Shown here piece after piece: positions 35,352 through 45,435 of a stretch of 64,000 bases of DNA. Numbering within the stretch: position 1 is the stretch's first letter; each line of letters opens with the position of its first letter. The notes beneath the pieces were generated by a model, which worked only from the letters and a program-made list of their open reading frames with translations, had not been told where the DNA came from and did not search any database. Origin of the DNA: QZKY01 sp942492925 (GTDB lineage Bacteria > Pseudomonadota > Gammaproteobacteria > Burkholderiales > Burkholderiaceae_D); contig OW818641.1 of the NCBI GenBank assembly GCA_942492925.1, positions 496,001 through 560,000 on the forward strand. Reading direction: 5' to 3'. Position numbers and translations under genes: made by a program.

Positions 35352-36600
35352 GCGTGTCGGCAACGAGCCAGACAAAATTCAGATGGGTAACTGCGCCCAC
35401 CATCACGAAGATCGTCCACAGAATCCGGTAGGGCTTTTCGACGGCCGACCCAATCAGATACTCCCAGCATTTTTCGCCGTAATAGGCCCAGCCGAGGATA
35501 GTGGTGTAGGCGAACAGCGAGAGCGAAATCGCAAGAATGTATTGACCAAAACCTGGCAGGGCGGTTTCAAAGGCGCTGGAACTCAGTGCCGCGCCGTTTG
35601 CGCCGCTGTTCCAGACGCCGGTGACGATCACGACCAACCCGGTCATCGTACACACGATGAGCGTATCGATGAAGGTACCCATCATCCCGATCAAGCCGGA
35701 CTCGACGGAACTCTTTGTCATCCCGGCAGCTTGCGCAATGCCGGCCGTGCCCAGGCCTGCTTCGTTTGAAAACACGCCGCGCGCAACGCCGTAGCGCATC
35801 GCCAGCAAGACAGCTGCGCCGGAGAAGCCGCCGGTTGCTGCCGCAGGCGTGAAAGCATGACTGAGGACAAGCGCGATGGCATCCGGAATGCGATCGAAAT
35901 ACAGACCGAAGATCACAAAGGACACGACCACATACAGCGCGCACATGAAGGGGACGAGTTTTTCGGCAACCGAGCCAATGCGCCGAATGCCGCCCAGCAG
36001 GACGAGGCCAGTCAAAATCATCATGATCAGGCCGGAAAGCCAGGGGCTGACGCCGAACGTGACATTCAATACGTCAGCAATGCCATTGGCTTGCACCATG
36101 TTGCCGATGCCAAAGCCGGCGAGTCCGCCAAAGAGGGCAAACAGGGTGCCGAGCCAGCGCCAGTGTTTGCTCAGACCATTCTTGATGGCGAACATCGGTC
36201 CGCCGACTTGTTCGCCTTTGTCGTCCGTTTCGCGATAGTGCACCGCCAGCACGACTTCGGCGTATTTGGTAGCCATGCCGACGAGTGCGGTCATCCACAT
36301 CCAGAACAGCGCGCCCGGACCACCGACGGCGATGGCTGTCGCCACGCCGACGATATTGCCGGTGCCAACCGTGGCGGCCAGCGCCGTCATCAGAGCCGCG
36401 AAAGGCGTGATTTCACCTTTCGCACCCGATTCGGCATGACGGCCTTTCCAGATCATGCGGAACCCGGTGCCGATGCGGAAGATGGGCATGAGTTTGAGGC
36501 GCACTTGAAGAAAGAAGCCGGTGCCGAGAATCAGCACGAGCATGGGCGGCCCCCAGACGATGTCATTGATGGCAGAAACGATACGAACGATGAATTCCAT
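35248..36600 (-). CDS. Sodium:alanine/glycine symporter (AGCS family)
   Basis: 450 residues, about 11 transmembrane helices, imports small neutral amino acids with Na+. Family signatures are TALAATVGTGNIVGVATAI, GGPGALFWMWMTALVGMATKY and FSNEAGLGTAGIAQAA. Its 3' end overlaps about 100 bases of the convergent coiled-coil frame. Confidence 0.95.
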   Translation of the reverse strand: MEFIVRIVSAINDIVWGPPMLVLILGTGFFLQVRLKLMPIFRIGTGFRMIWKGRHAESGAKGEITPFAALMTALAATVGTGNIVGVATAIAVGGPGALFWMWMTALVGMATKYAEVVLAVHYRETDDKGEQVGGPMFAIKNGLSKHWRWLGTLFALFGGLAGFGIGNMVQANGIADVLNVTFGVSPWLSGLIMMILTGLVLLGGIRRIGSVAEKLVPFMCALYVVVSFVIFGLYFDRIPDAIALVLSHAFTPAAATGGFSGAAVLLAMRYGVARGVFSNEAGLGTAGIAQAAGMTKSSVESGLIGMMGTFIDTLIVCTMTGLVVIVTGVWNSGANGAALSSSAFETALPGFGQYILAISLSLFAYTTILGWAYYGEKCWEYLIGSAVEKPYRILWTIFVMVGAVTHLNFVWLVADTLNALMAIPNLISLLLLAPVVSKLTKAYFEQHPRP

Positions 36601-36856
36601 GAGGGCCCTGGTTAAGCAAAAAAATGCAGTAAGAAATTGAAAGAAAGCGCGCTGTGGCTTTCAGAGGCAAATCATTTCGAAAGCGCCCATTATACGGATC
36701 TAGGATGGCGGATTGCCATGAAAACAGACGTGATGAAATGGCAATAAGTGAAAAGACAACGGATGGTTTTTGAGAGGCGCAAGCGTATAATCGAAGGTTT
36801 TGTTCTCTTGTGCTTTGCGAGCACATCCACTTGTCCGATCTGTAAGAGCCTCCGAA

Positions 36857-37867
36857 ATGCTAGTTCACCCCATGCCCGATCCGGTTGCGATCGCGATCGG
36901 CCCGTTGTCGTTGCATTGGTACGGTTTGATGTATGTGGCGGCGTTCGCGCAATTCATTTGGCTCGGCAAAATGCGCTTGAAGCAGCCGCACATGGTTGCC
37001 ATGAAATGGAAGCTGGAAGATCTGGATTCCATCGTGTTTTACGGCGTATGGGGCGTGTTCGTCGGTGCCCGGTTGGGTGAAGTGATTTTTTATCACCCGA
37101 TGTATTTTCTGGCGCACCCACTGGAGATTTTCGCTGTCTGGCAAGGTGGCATGTCGTTCCACGGCGGTTTTCTCGGTGTGGTGGTGGCGATGTGCTTGTG
37201 GGGACGCAAGCATGGCCGGCATCCGCTGGATGCGCTGGATTTCATCGCACCGATGGTGCCGCTGGGCCACGCGTTTGGACGCATTGGCAATTTCATCAAT
37301 GCAGAATTGCATGGTCGTGTGGCGGACGCGTCCTTGCCGTGGGCGATGATTTTCCCCAACGTGGATAATTTGCCTCGCCACCCTTCGCCGCTGTACCAGG
37401 CGCTAGTCGATGGGCTGTTGTTCTTCGTGCTGCTGTGGCTGTTTTCGCGCCAGGCCCGCCCACGCTGGAGCGTGTGCGGGATGTTCGTCTTGCTGTACGG
37501 CTGCGCGCGTTTTATTACGGAATATTTTCGCGAGCCGGATTACCTCGTTTCGTTTGCAGGGATGTCGGTTTCGGCAGGCCAAATGCTGTCGGTCCCGATG
37601 GTGATGGCAAGCGGCGTCTTTTTCTGGGTGGCGTACAAAAAATTCGGATACGTCAAAATTGAGGCGACGCGTCCCGAAGGCACGATTGCGGCCCAACCGG
37701 CGGAGTCATACGACTTTCGGAGCATGGCCCAGGAACGCGGCATGCGCGCGATGCACTGGATGACCGGCCATGTATTGGCGACGATCGTGATCGTCACGCT
37801 CAGTGTGTTGCTGGGGTATGTGACATATGATTTGTTGCATGACATCTTGTCTGAGATGTGGCATTAA
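36857..37867 (+). CDS. lgt: Prolipoprotein diacylglyceryl transferase with C-terminal extension
   Basis: 336 residues from MLVHPMPDPVAI. Transfers diacylglyceryl from phosphatidylglycerol to the lipobox Cys of prolipoproteins; several predicted lipoproteins lie in this window. Signatures are HWYGLMY, GGMSFHGGFLGV and GRIGNFINAELHGRV. Usual length is 260-300. Here the last ~60 residues add a soluble linker and one further hydrophobic helix (HVLATIVIVTLSVLLGYVTY). Confidence 0.95.
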   Translation: MLVHPMPDPVAIAIGPLSLHWYGLMYVAAFAQFIWLGKMRLKQPHMVAMKWKLEDLDSIVFYGVWGVFVGARLGEVIFYHPMYFLAHPLEIFAVWQGGMSFHGGFLGVVVAMCLWGRKHGRHPLDALDFIAPMVPLGHAFGRIGNFINAELHGRVADASLPWAMIFPNVDNLPRHPSPLYQALVDGLLFFVLLWLFSRQARPRWSVCGMFVLLYGCARFITEYFREPDYLVSFAGMSVSAGQMLSVPMVMASGVFFWVAYKKFGYVKIEATRPEGTIAAQPAESYDFRSMAQERGMRAMHWMTGHVLATIVIVTLSVLLGYVTYDLLHDILSEMWH

Positions 37868-37951
37868 CAGGCCGTCGCGTACATCCTGCGTTGACTTGTT
37901 ACGCCATCCTCCCGTAAATTAGATCCCAAAAGAAAATCAAGAGAGGGGTCC

Positions 37952-39088
37952 ATGAAACAGCTTAACCTTGGCGCGCCAACCATTTACACAGGAAGCGGAT
38001 CGCTGGCTGCCCTGCGCAATATTCCCGCAACGCGCGTGTTCGTCGTTACAGGCGGATCGTCCATGTTCAAAAACGGGGCGATCGACGCCGTGCAAACTTT
38101 ATTCTCAAAAAAAGGATGCGCGGTTTACGTTCATTCCGGCATCCGGAAAAACCCGGACACGCACGCGGTCATCGCGGGGCTGGACAAAATGCGCAGCTTT
38201 GCGCCGGATGTGGTCGTCGCGATTGGCGGCGGTTCCCCTCTCGATGCGGCCAAAGTCATGATGCTGCTCTACGAGCACCCGCATCTCGCGCTCGATACCC
38301 TTCCGCGCACGCCGCTGCCGCAAGCGCGCGGGAAGGTGACATTCGTGGCGGTGCCGTCAACGTCCGGAACCGGGAGCGAAGTGAGCCGATCCGCCGTAGT
38401 GACGTATGCGGAACAGCAGTTGAAGGTTGCTTTTCGCACGCCCTACTTCATCCCGGATGTGGCCATTCTGGATCCCGATTTGACGATGAGCATGCCTGCC
38501 GATCTGGTGGCGGAAACCGGCATGGATGCCATGACGCATGCGATTGAAAGTTATCTCAATCCGAATGCCGACGAATTCACCCGAACGCTATCGATCGGTG
38601 CTATTGGCGGCTTGTTTGACTATCTGCCTGTGTCTTACCGGGATAGCACGCCGGAGAGTCGGGCGAAGGTGCATGCGTATCAAAGCATGGCGGGCATCGC
38701 TTTTGCCAACTCGGGCTTGGGGATGGTGCATGGCATCGCCCATGCGCTCGGCGGACAGTACGACATGGGGCACGGATTGCTCAACGCGATTGTCTTGCCT
38801 TACGCCTTGCAGTTTGATGTGGCGCACGACCCAGGCGTGCAGGTGCAACTGGATGGGCTGGCTCGTCAAGTGGGGAAGCACGATTTGATTCAAGCGCTCT
38901 TTGATTTGAACCAGGCATTGCAGATTCCGGGCAGCTTGCGTGAAGCCGGCGTCGCGGCCGAGCAATTTGAGCGCGACCTGGATCACTTGACGGTCAATGC
39001 CCTCAAGGGTCCGACCGCTTCCAACCCGGTCCCCATCACGCCCTCACAAATGACTGGGCTGTTGCGCCGTGTGTTTGCAGGCAAATGA
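37952..39088 (+). CDS. Iron-containing alcohol dehydrogenase
   Basis: 378 residues, type III ADH. NAD(P) motif GGGSPLDAAKVM. Metal ligands from DLVAETGMDAMTHAIESY (Asp, His) and GMVHGIAHALGGQYDMGHGLLNA (two His). The middle STSGTGSEVS is typical. Good ribosome site GAGAGGGG. Substrate not predictable; aldehyde reduction is plausible. Confidence 0.94.
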   Translation: MKQLNLGAPTIYTGSGSLAALRNIPATRVFVVTGGSSMFKNGAIDAVQTLFSKKGCAVYVHSGIRKNPDTHAVIAGLDKMRSFAPDVVVAIGGGSPLDAAKVMMLLYEHPHLALDTLPRTPLPQARGKVTFVAVPSTSGTGSEVSRSAVVTYAEQQLKVAFRTPYFIPDVAILDPDLTMSMPADLVAETGMDAMTHAIESYLNPNADEFTRTLSIGAIGGLFDYLPVSYRDSTPESRAKVHAYQSMAGIAFANSGLGMVHGIAHALGGQYDMGHGLLNAIVLPYALQFDVAHDPGVQVQLDGLARQVGKHDLIQALFDLNQALQIPGSLREAGVAAEQFERDLDHLTVNALKGPTASNPVPITPSQMTGLLRRVFAGK

Positions 39089-39094
39089 ATCGAA

Positions 39095-39277
39095 TCAGGA
39101 AGGCGTGGCGGATGTTTCGCCATGCCCCATGCTGTCCAGATAAATTTTTCTAAGCAGCAGTTCAAGCGCCCTTTGCTTGGTCGAAAAAGACGGAGTGCGC
39201 AAGAAAAAATTCACCGCCTCCTCCACTTCATTGGAGGGATTCGTGCCGCCCGGCATTTCTGGTGAAGTCTTGTTCAT
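39095..39277 (-). CDS. Small conserved-looking 60-residue protein
   Basis: 60 residues beginning MNKTSPEMPGGTNPSNEV, behind a perfect AAGGAGG ribosome site spaced 6 bases from ATG 39277. A helical core (VEEAVNFFLRTPSFSTKQRALELLLRKI is spread over about 18-46) and no signal peptide. Family unknown. It ends 6 bases from the convergent dehydrogenase stop. Confidence 0.7.
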   Translation of the reverse strand: MNKTSPEMPGGTNPSNEVEEAVNFFLRTPSFSTKQRALELLLRKIYLDSMGHGETSATPS

Positions 39278-39660
39278 GCGTTCCTCCTTGTGTTGGATTT
39301 CGTTCTCCCACGTCCTCGCGCCGATTTTTTCAGCGCCCTGTTCCATGTGGGCCAAATTCAGTGAGATTGTCGATAAGGATGCTGCCGTCCATTCATGACG
39401 GCTTCATGACAGAAACGATAGGCGCTGCCATGACCATTCTGAGACGCAATTGCCATGCCCGCCACAAATGGCGCATCAGGTGGGGGCATGACTTGGGGGT
39501 GCGTCAACAATAAAAGTTGTGACTATTAAGCTGAATACGGATAGCGCACAGTCTTGGTGCAGCCCAGAGGCAGGCTTGCGCGGGGATTCGAAAAAGTTAA
39601 AAAGCAGGGGCGCAAATACGCACCACATCGAGGCATGAAAATAATTTCCGTGTGGCATGG
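39278..39660. other. Intergenic region upstream of GGDEF-EAL gene
   Basis: 383 bases holding divergent promoters. No repeat, RNA or operator recognised. Confidence 0.35.
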
Positions 39661-42006
39661 ATGTTGCTGAATAAGGGGCATAAGAAGCATAAGAAGGTGA
39701 AAAGCGTGGGAGTCCCTGTCATGCCTAGAAATTGTGATTTGCAGTCCAGTCATGTTGCGCGTGAAATCGCAACGTCGAAAAAGCTAAAGTCTGTGTTGGA
39801 ACAATCCCTTCGTGTGGATCCGACTGAGGAAGCGGCATCGTTTGGCCGATGGTGGCTGGATATCGAAACCGGGGCGCTGGTCTTGTCCGCGCTGGCCGGA
39901 CGATACCTTGATGTTGCCCCGGGCCTGTATCGCAATCATGAGCGTTGCTTCTCGCAAGTATTGCCCGATGATGCATGGACACTGACGAACGCGTTCAATT
40001 TATTGAAGCAGTCCGGGGTTGCGATGGATTGCGAAATCAGGGTGATCGATGCCATCGACGGTATGCGCTGGTTGCGTATGGCATCGCTTCCCATCATCCT
40101 TGAATCGAAAGGGATGATAGCGGGGGTGGTGATCAACGTCACGGCTACGCAACAGGCCAGCGTTCGCGAACGGCTGGGGTTCGCATCCACGCAAATTCTG
40201 GTCGGAGCGACCACCGAGTCAGAAGCGATTACCGAAGTGATCCGGGTCGTGTGCGAAAACCTTGGGTGGGAATGGGGCGCCTATTGGGAAAAGAAAAACG
40301 AGCCAGGTGCGCCCGTGTCTCTGGTGTGCAAGCACTTCTGGCACGATCCGGCGTATGGCTTGAACGCCTTCACACGAGAAAGCCGCGAACTTCAAATCCT
40401 GCCGGGAGAAGGCGTGATTGGACGTGTCTGGCGCACAGGATGCGCCGAATGGGTTGAAAGCCTGTCCAGTCCTCATGACTGTCTCCGTCACAAAGGCGTC
40501 GTCGAATGCGGCCTGAAATCCGGGTATGCCTTCCCCGTGAGTTTTGTGAACAGCGAAGGCGTGCGCCACGTTTCAGGTGTTCTGGAGTTTTGCAGCAGTT
40601 TGCCGCGTCAGCGCGAAGCGCAGTTGCCGACTTTGTCCAGAGCCATCGGGGAGTTGGTGGCGCAAGCCATGCAAAGAATCGAGCAAACCGAAACGATTCA
40701 GCGCATGGCACGCACAGATGAAATGACCGGCTTGATCAATCGACGGCACTTCTACCATCTTGTCGGGCAAGCCTGCCAGGACGCTGAATCGAGAGAGACA
40801 TCATTTGGCGTTTTGTATATCGACCTAGATCGGTTCAAACCCATCAATGACGCCTATGGACATGATGTCGGCAATTTTCTGCTGATTGAGTTTGCAAAAA
40901 GGCTGTGTGCATTGGTGCCTGCGGGCGCTTGCGTTGGGCGACTCGGCGGCGATGAATTCGCTATTTTGTCGCCATTGAATGCCTCCTTAACCATGCTTAA
41001 AGCATTGGCCGAGAAGGTGCTCAATGCTGCTGGCGCGGCGTTTCAGCATCGCGGCGTAGAACTATCAGTGTCAGCCAGCATTGGCATCAGCGTCTATCCC
41101 GAAAACGGCACAACGACGTCGGAACTGTTGCGCAGTTCCGATACGGCGATGTATCGCAGCAAAAACATGGGCGGCAATCTCAACTGTTTTTATTCAGGCA
41201 TGATGCAGTTTGATCGCACGGCCATGATTCAGCAACTGACGATTGAATCGGCATTGCATCGCGCCTTGCTGAAGAATGAATTTTTTCTGGAATACCAGCC
41301 CGTGCTGGATAGCTTCGCAGAGAAAATCGTGGCGGTTGAAGCCCTCATTCGCTGGCGCCGCTCGGGAGGAGAAATTGTTCGGCCGGACGTGTTCATTCCG
41401 ATTGCGGAGCAAAGTCATCTTATTGTGCAAATCGGGCGGTGGGTGCTGAAACAGGCTTGTCATGATTTGGCGATTTTTCATCGCGCAGGGCTGGCGGAGC
41501 TTCAGGTCAACATCAATATGGCTGTTGCAGAATTTACCCACGCTGGTTTGCCGACGCGATTAATGGAGGTGATCAATGCGGCTGGGATTGTACCCAGCAA
41601 TGTTTGCCTGGAACTGACAGAAGGCATGGTGATGCAGCACGCCGATGACGTCATTCCGATCATGGAGCATTTGCGCAAATTGGGATTCCATATCAGTCTC
41701 GACGACTTTGGCATGGGCCATTCATCATTGTCAAGATTAAAGGCGCTCCCCATTTCCTCGATAAAAATTGATCGATCATTTGTGCGCGGCGTGCCGTCCG
41801 TCGCAGATGATTGCGCCATTGTCCAAACGCTGTTCGATCTCGGCCACCGCATGAAATTGCAAATTGTCGCCGAAGGCGTCGAGACGGAGCAGCAACTGGC
41901 GTACTTGCGGCAGTACGGCTATCCCCTGATGCAGGGGTATTTGCTCGGGAGGCCGATGTCTGCCCAAGCGCTTATCCAACAATACCAACCCCTCGCCAGC
42001 TTGTGA
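39661..42006 (+). CDS. GGDEF-EAL cyclic-di-GMP protein with PAS/GAF-like sensors
   Basis: About 781 residues, soluble. Residues about 60-170 look PAS-like and 180-340 GAF-like. GGDEF has an intact LGGDEF (about 429). EAL has intact EALIRWR (about 559), ELTEGM, DDFGMGHSSLSRL and KIDRSFV (about 702). Both activities are possible in principle. The start is uncertain: GTG 39652, ATG 39661 or ATG 39721, the last with GGGAG upstream. It precedes the Cache-CheW gene by 70 bases, likely one transcript. Confidence 0.93.
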   Translation: MLLNKGHKKHKKVKSVGVPVMPRNCDLQSSHVAREIATSKKLKSVLEQSLRVDPTEEAASFGRWWLDIETGALVLSALAGRYLDVAPGLYRNHERCFSQVLPDDAWTLTNAFNLLKQSGVAMDCEIRVIDAIDGMRWLRMASLPIILESKGMIAGVVINVTATQQASVRERLGFASTQILVGATTESEAITEVIRVVCENLGWEWGAYWEKKNEPGAPVSLVCKHFWHDPAYGLNAFTRESRELQILPGEGVIGRVWRTGCAEWVESLSSPHDCLRHKGVVECGLKSGYAFPVSFVNSEGVRHVSGVLEFCSSLPRQREAQLPTLSRAIGELVAQAMQRIEQTETIQRMARTDEMTGLINRRHFYHLVGQACQDAESRETSFGVLYIDLDRFKPINDAYGHDVGNFLLIEFAKRLCALVPAGACVGRLGGDEFAILSPLNASLTMLKALAEKVLNAAGAAFQHRGVELSVSASIGISVYPENGTTTSELLRSSDTAMYRSKNMGGNLNCFYSGMMQFDRTAMIQQLTIESALHRALLKNEFFLEYQPVLDSFAEKIVAVEALIRWRRSGGEIVRPDVFIPIAEQSHLIVQIGRWVLKQACHDLAIFHRAGLAELQVNINMAVAEFTHAGLPTRLMEVINAAGIVPSNVCLELTEGMVMQHADDVIPIMEHLRKLGFHISLDDFGMGHSSLSRLKALPISSIKIDRSFVRGVPSVADDCAIVQTLFDLGHRMKLQIVAEGVETEQQLAYLRQYGYPLMQGYLLGRPMSAQALIQQYQPLASL

Positions 42007-42076
42007 TCCGATGAATCAGACAGACCTGGACGCAATCGCGATTGTATAAAACCCTTCAACAAACCGAGTGAACAAC

Positions 42077-44626
42077 ATGAATGCTGCAACGACGCTCAAT
42101 CTCGACAAATTTTTACCCCACATGCGCGATGTCACGCGATGCGAGCAATCGCTGCGCGAACTGAATTTAACCTGGAGAATGATTGAATCGTCTGCCAAAA
42201 TGAATTGCCCGGTTGAGGCGCGGGCCATCATCCCGACGATGTCGGCGACCCGTGAAGGATTCGATCATCTTGAAAAGGATTTGGTGTCCAGCCTGGTGCG
42301 CGAAAAAGTGGCGAATGTGCTGGCCGAGATGGGCACCAAGGCGCAAAACGTGGTCGATATTGTGGTGCGAAACCTCTATGAAAGAACGGCAGACGTTGGC
42401 TTTCTGGCGACGGATCGCGAGTTGTGCGCCTACGTGGCAGGCTTGAGCGACGACGGAGAATCCGTTCGGCAGCGATTGCTGGCGTATCAAAGAAAGTACA
42501 CGGTCTATGATGAAATCATGCTGCTGGATACGTCAGGCAGCGTGCTCATGCAGATTGACAGTTACATGCAAGTGGAAGGCAGCAGGGACCCGCTGATTGC
42601 GCAAACACTCGCTTCCGATAGTTATGTGGAAACTTTTCGGGCGAGCGACTTGCGTCCGAAGAAACGACAGGCGCTGATTTATTCGCGCAAGATGCATCAC
42701 CCGGAAACCAATGACGTCATCGGCTTGTTATGTTTGAGTTTTAACTTTGAGCAGGAAATGGCCGATATTTATCGAACGCATCGCGATCCTGCCGAGCGAT
42801 CCAACATGCTCTTGCTGGATGGAGATAATCGTGTCGTGGCCAGCGCCGATCCGCTCTGGATACCGATTGGCGCTCACGTGCCGGTGAATCATGAAGCCAG
42901 CCCGGCTTTGCGGATGTTTGGCGGCCGCGAATACTTGGTGCGCACCTGTTATGCGGAAGGTTATCAGTCGTATATGGGGCCGCCGGGATGGCAAGGGCAA
43001 GTGATGGTGCCGGCCGAGGTGGCCTTTATCAGTGGCGGCAGCCATTCGCTCAGCCAGCTCGATCACGATATCGCAGATGGTTTGCTGTCGCACGCCAAGA
43101 CGTTCTGTCCGCCGTTGTACGACATCATGCAGGCAGCCGATACAATACGTCGCGTGGTATGGAATGGGCAGGTGATGACCGCCGGGCAATGTGGCGATTT
43201 GCTCAAACTGAAAACGATTCTGGATCAAATCAGCGAAACAGGGAATCGGAGCAATGCATTGTTTTCGCATTCCATTCAGGATTTATACGAGACCGTGCTG
43301 AGTGCCAGTTTGAATGACGTAGAATTCGCCGCGCACTTGCTGGTCGATTTGCTTGATCGGAATCTCTATGAGCGTGCGAACGATTGTCGCTGGTGGGCAC
43401 TGACACCGGAATTGCGCGCAGCGCTGGCTGCGCCCGAGCAAGATACCCAAACGGTAGATCGCTTGAACCGTATCCTGGTCTACATCAACAGCTTGTACAC
43501 AGTTTACGCGCGCCTGTTCGTGTATGACCGAAGCGGTCGCATTATCACCGGCACGCATCCAGATGATCGCAGCAATTCGGGAGGCGGCAGTCCGTCGATT
43601 GCCGGAGAATGCATCGATATGGAAACACTGGCACAGGTGCTGACGCTGACGACAGAGCAGGATTACCATGTGACGTCGTTCGGGCCGAGTCCGCTATATG
43701 ACCATGCGCAGACCTACGTGTATCACGCTGCCATCCGGCATCCCGACCAGCCGTCGCATATCGTCGGGGGTATCGGCATTGTTTTTGATGCTGCGCCCGA
43801 GTTCTCTGCCATGATTGCCGGTGGGCTGGGTGAGCGTACGGAAACGACAGGTTTTTTTGTGGATCGCGCAGGCCGTATCATTTCCAGCACGGACGAGAAA
43901 CGTCCAGTTGGGACAATGCTGGACATCGATCCGTCGCTGCTCAAACTGGAGAGGGGAGAGAGCGCGGCGCGTATCGTGCTCCATGATGGGCACTACGCCA
44001 TTATGGGGTGCAGCGCATCGAGTGGTTATCGGGAGTTCAAGGTAACAGATGGATATCAGGATGATGTGCTGGCGGTCGTCTTCCGAACATTCGGAGAAAT
44101 TCGCGTCAGTAATAGCAGTGGCTACACGCATACCCAAAATGGGACCTTGCTGATGAAAGATCGTGCGCCGGCCCAAAACGGTGTCGAGTTTGCGACCTTT
44201 TACATCGATACGGACTTGTTCGCCATACCCGCTGAATATGTGACGGAAGCGTTTCCCGGCACAAAGGTTACGCAGACGTCCATGAACGGCCGTCCAGAAT
44301 GTATCGGCGTGTTAGCGTTGCCGCAGGAAGTCATTTGGGTATTCGATTTGGGATACCTGATACGTGGCGCACGTTCGGCGCTCGATAGCAGAAGTCAGGT
44401 CATGGTGGTGCGGCATGGCGATCATACGATGGGCTTGCTGGTGAGCGATCTGCATGATGTGCCGGAATTCGCCCGGTCAATGATTGTAGCCACGCCGCTG
44501 GGGCAGATGAGTGAAAAAACGCTGGTGCCACAAGTGATCAAGGCCAACAACGGTGAACTGCTGATTCAGGTGATCGATATCGCTTGCTTGATCGATTTGC
44601 TGCTGACGCCGGTGGCGCAGGATTAA
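42077..44626 (+). CDS. Soluble double-Cache protein with C-terminal CheW domain
   Basis: About 849 residues without any membrane segment or signal peptide. Two related sensor halves are seen: one with VVRNLYERTADVGFLAT (about 100) then YDEIMLLDTSGSVLMQID, the other with LLDRNLYERANDCRWWALT (about 430) then YARLFVYDRSGRIITGTH, both Cache-like. The C-terminal ~150 residues are CheW-like (FATFYIDTDLFAIPAEYVTEAF, VWVFDL-type strand, VVRHGDHTMGLLVSDLHDV). It likely feeds a ligand signal straight to CheA without a methyl-accepting domain. Start ATG 42077; a GTG three codons upstream is also possible. Confidence 0.88.
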   Translation: MNAATTLNLDKFLPHMRDVTRCEQSLRELNLTWRMIESSAKMNCPVEARAIIPTMSATREGFDHLEKDLVSSLVREKVANVLAEMGTKAQNVVDIVVRNLYERTADVGFLATDRELCAYVAGLSDDGESVRQRLLAYQRKYTVYDEIMLLDTSGSVLMQIDSYMQVEGSRDPLIAQTLASDSYVETFRASDLRPKKRQALIYSRKMHHPETNDVIGLLCLSFNFEQEMADIYRTHRDPAERSNMLLLDGDNRVVASADPLWIPIGAHVPVNHEASPALRMFGGREYLVRTCYAEGYQSYMGPPGWQGQVMVPAEVAFISGGSHSLSQLDHDIADGLLSHAKTFCPPLYDIMQAADTIRRVVWNGQVMTAGQCGDLLKLKTILDQISETGNRSNALFSHSIQDLYETVLSASLNDVEFAAHLLVDLLDRNLYERANDCRWWALTPELRAALAAPEQDTQTVDRLNRILVYINSLYTVYARLFVYDRSGRIITGTHPDDRSNSGGGSPSIAGECIDMETLAQVLTLTTEQDYHVTSFGPSPLYDHAQTYVYHAAIRHPDQPSHIVGGIGIVFDAAPEFSAMIAGGLGERTETTGFFVDRAGRIISSTDEKRPVGTMLDIDPSLLKLERGESAARIVLHDGHYAIMGCSASSGYREFKVTDGYQDDVLAVVFRTFGEIRVSNSSGYTHTQNGTLLMKDRAPAQNGVEFATFYIDTDLFAIPAEYVTEAFPGTKVTQTSMNGRPECIGVLALPQEVIWVFDLGYLIRGARSALDSRSQVMVVRHGDHTMGLLVSDLHDVPEFARSMIVATPLGQMSEKTLVPQVIKANNGELLIQVIDIACLIDLLLTPVAQD

Positions 44627-44650
44627 TGTTGAACTGCGTGCTGAAATTGT

Positions 44651-44697
44651 CGTGCGGTAAACGCCATCGTCAGTTGGACGAGAGTGTTTGCCGCACG
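44651..44697. terminator. Hairpin between Cache-CheW gene and small membrane protein gene
   Basis: CGTGCGGTAAAC pairs with GTTTGCCGCACG (one wobble), loop 23. It lies between convergent genes and has no T-tract. Confidence 0.5.
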
Positions 44698-44716
44698 GTG
44701 ATGCCAATCATCTGAA

Positions 44717-44881
44717 TCAGCGCAGGTTTACCAGACGACGCCACTCTTCGATGGAAATGCTATTTCGTTGTGCCGCTGGTTTTTCTGCGGCGGGGTCCAG
44801 CGTGCTGAGATAAACGGTTGCGCCAGCCATCAGGAAGGTGGTGGCCAGCAGGGCTGCGAGGGCGGCTTTTGCGTTCGTCAT
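44717..44881 (-). CDS. 54-residue single-helix membrane protein
   Basis: 54 residues from MTNAKAALAALL (ATG 44881) after GGGAGACC. One hydrophobic helix (about 5-26), then a short polar tail (DPAAEKPAAQRNS...EEWRRLVNLR). It is last in the partner-switch operon, 132 bases after the RsbW-like gene. Unknown; could be a regulatory subunit. Confidence 0.6.
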   Translation of the reverse strand: MTNAKAALAALLATTFLMAGATVYLSTLDPAAEKPAAQRNSISIEEWRRLVNLR

Positions 44882-45013
44882 GATAAGGTCTCCCAAAAAA
44901 TGTGCATGGAATGGCGCACACTTTATGTTGAGCAAAACCTGTGCCAACAAAAAATCTTGTGCAGGTGGTCGGGAGCAGCGGGAGCACAAACAGGCGACGA
45001 AAAACGACGGGAA

Positions 45014-45430
45014 TCAATCCGGCAATTTTGCGAACACCATGCGCAGACGGTTCTGATCGTTCGTGCGCGTGTAACTGACGTTGCTCGTCAACGTGCGAAT
45101 CAGATACAGCCCCAGGCCGCCGACCGGACGTTCTTCGATGCCTAGGGTAGTGTCGGGATCGGGCAGGGAGAGCACATCGAAGGGTTTGCCGCGATCGGCA
45201 ATTTCCAGGACGAAAGCGTCGTTGTTGATGGCGCAAATGATTTCGATGTCGCCTTCGCCGTGGGCATAAGCATGATGGCAAATATTGACGAAGGCTTCTT
45301 CAAGTGCGAGCAAAACGCCGAATTGGGCAGATGTGGGCGCATGGAAACGATCAAGACACGCCGTCACGAAGGCATTCGCATCGGGCAGCTGCTCGATGCG
45401 TGAGGTGAAGTGTTGCGTTTCGGCGCGCAT
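45014..45430 (-). CDS. RsbW/SpoIIAB-like anti-sigma kinase
   Basis: 138 residues, HATPase_c-2 fold. N-box LALEEAFVNICHHAYAHG retains Glu and Asn; G1 EIADRGKPFD; G2 GGLGLYLIRTL. It should bind ATP and phosphorylate the STAS protein encoded 5 bases upstream, releasing or capturing a target. No sigma factor gene is adjacent, so the target may be another protein. Confidence 0.92.
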   Translation of the reverse strand: MRAETQHFTSRIEQLPDANAFVTACLDRFHAPTSAQFGVLLALEEAFVNICHHAYAHGEGDIEIICAINNDAFVLEIADRGKPFDVLSLPDPDTTLGIEERPVGGLGLYLIRTLTSNVSYTRTNDQNRLRMVFAKLPD

Positions 45431-45435
45431 GCGGG

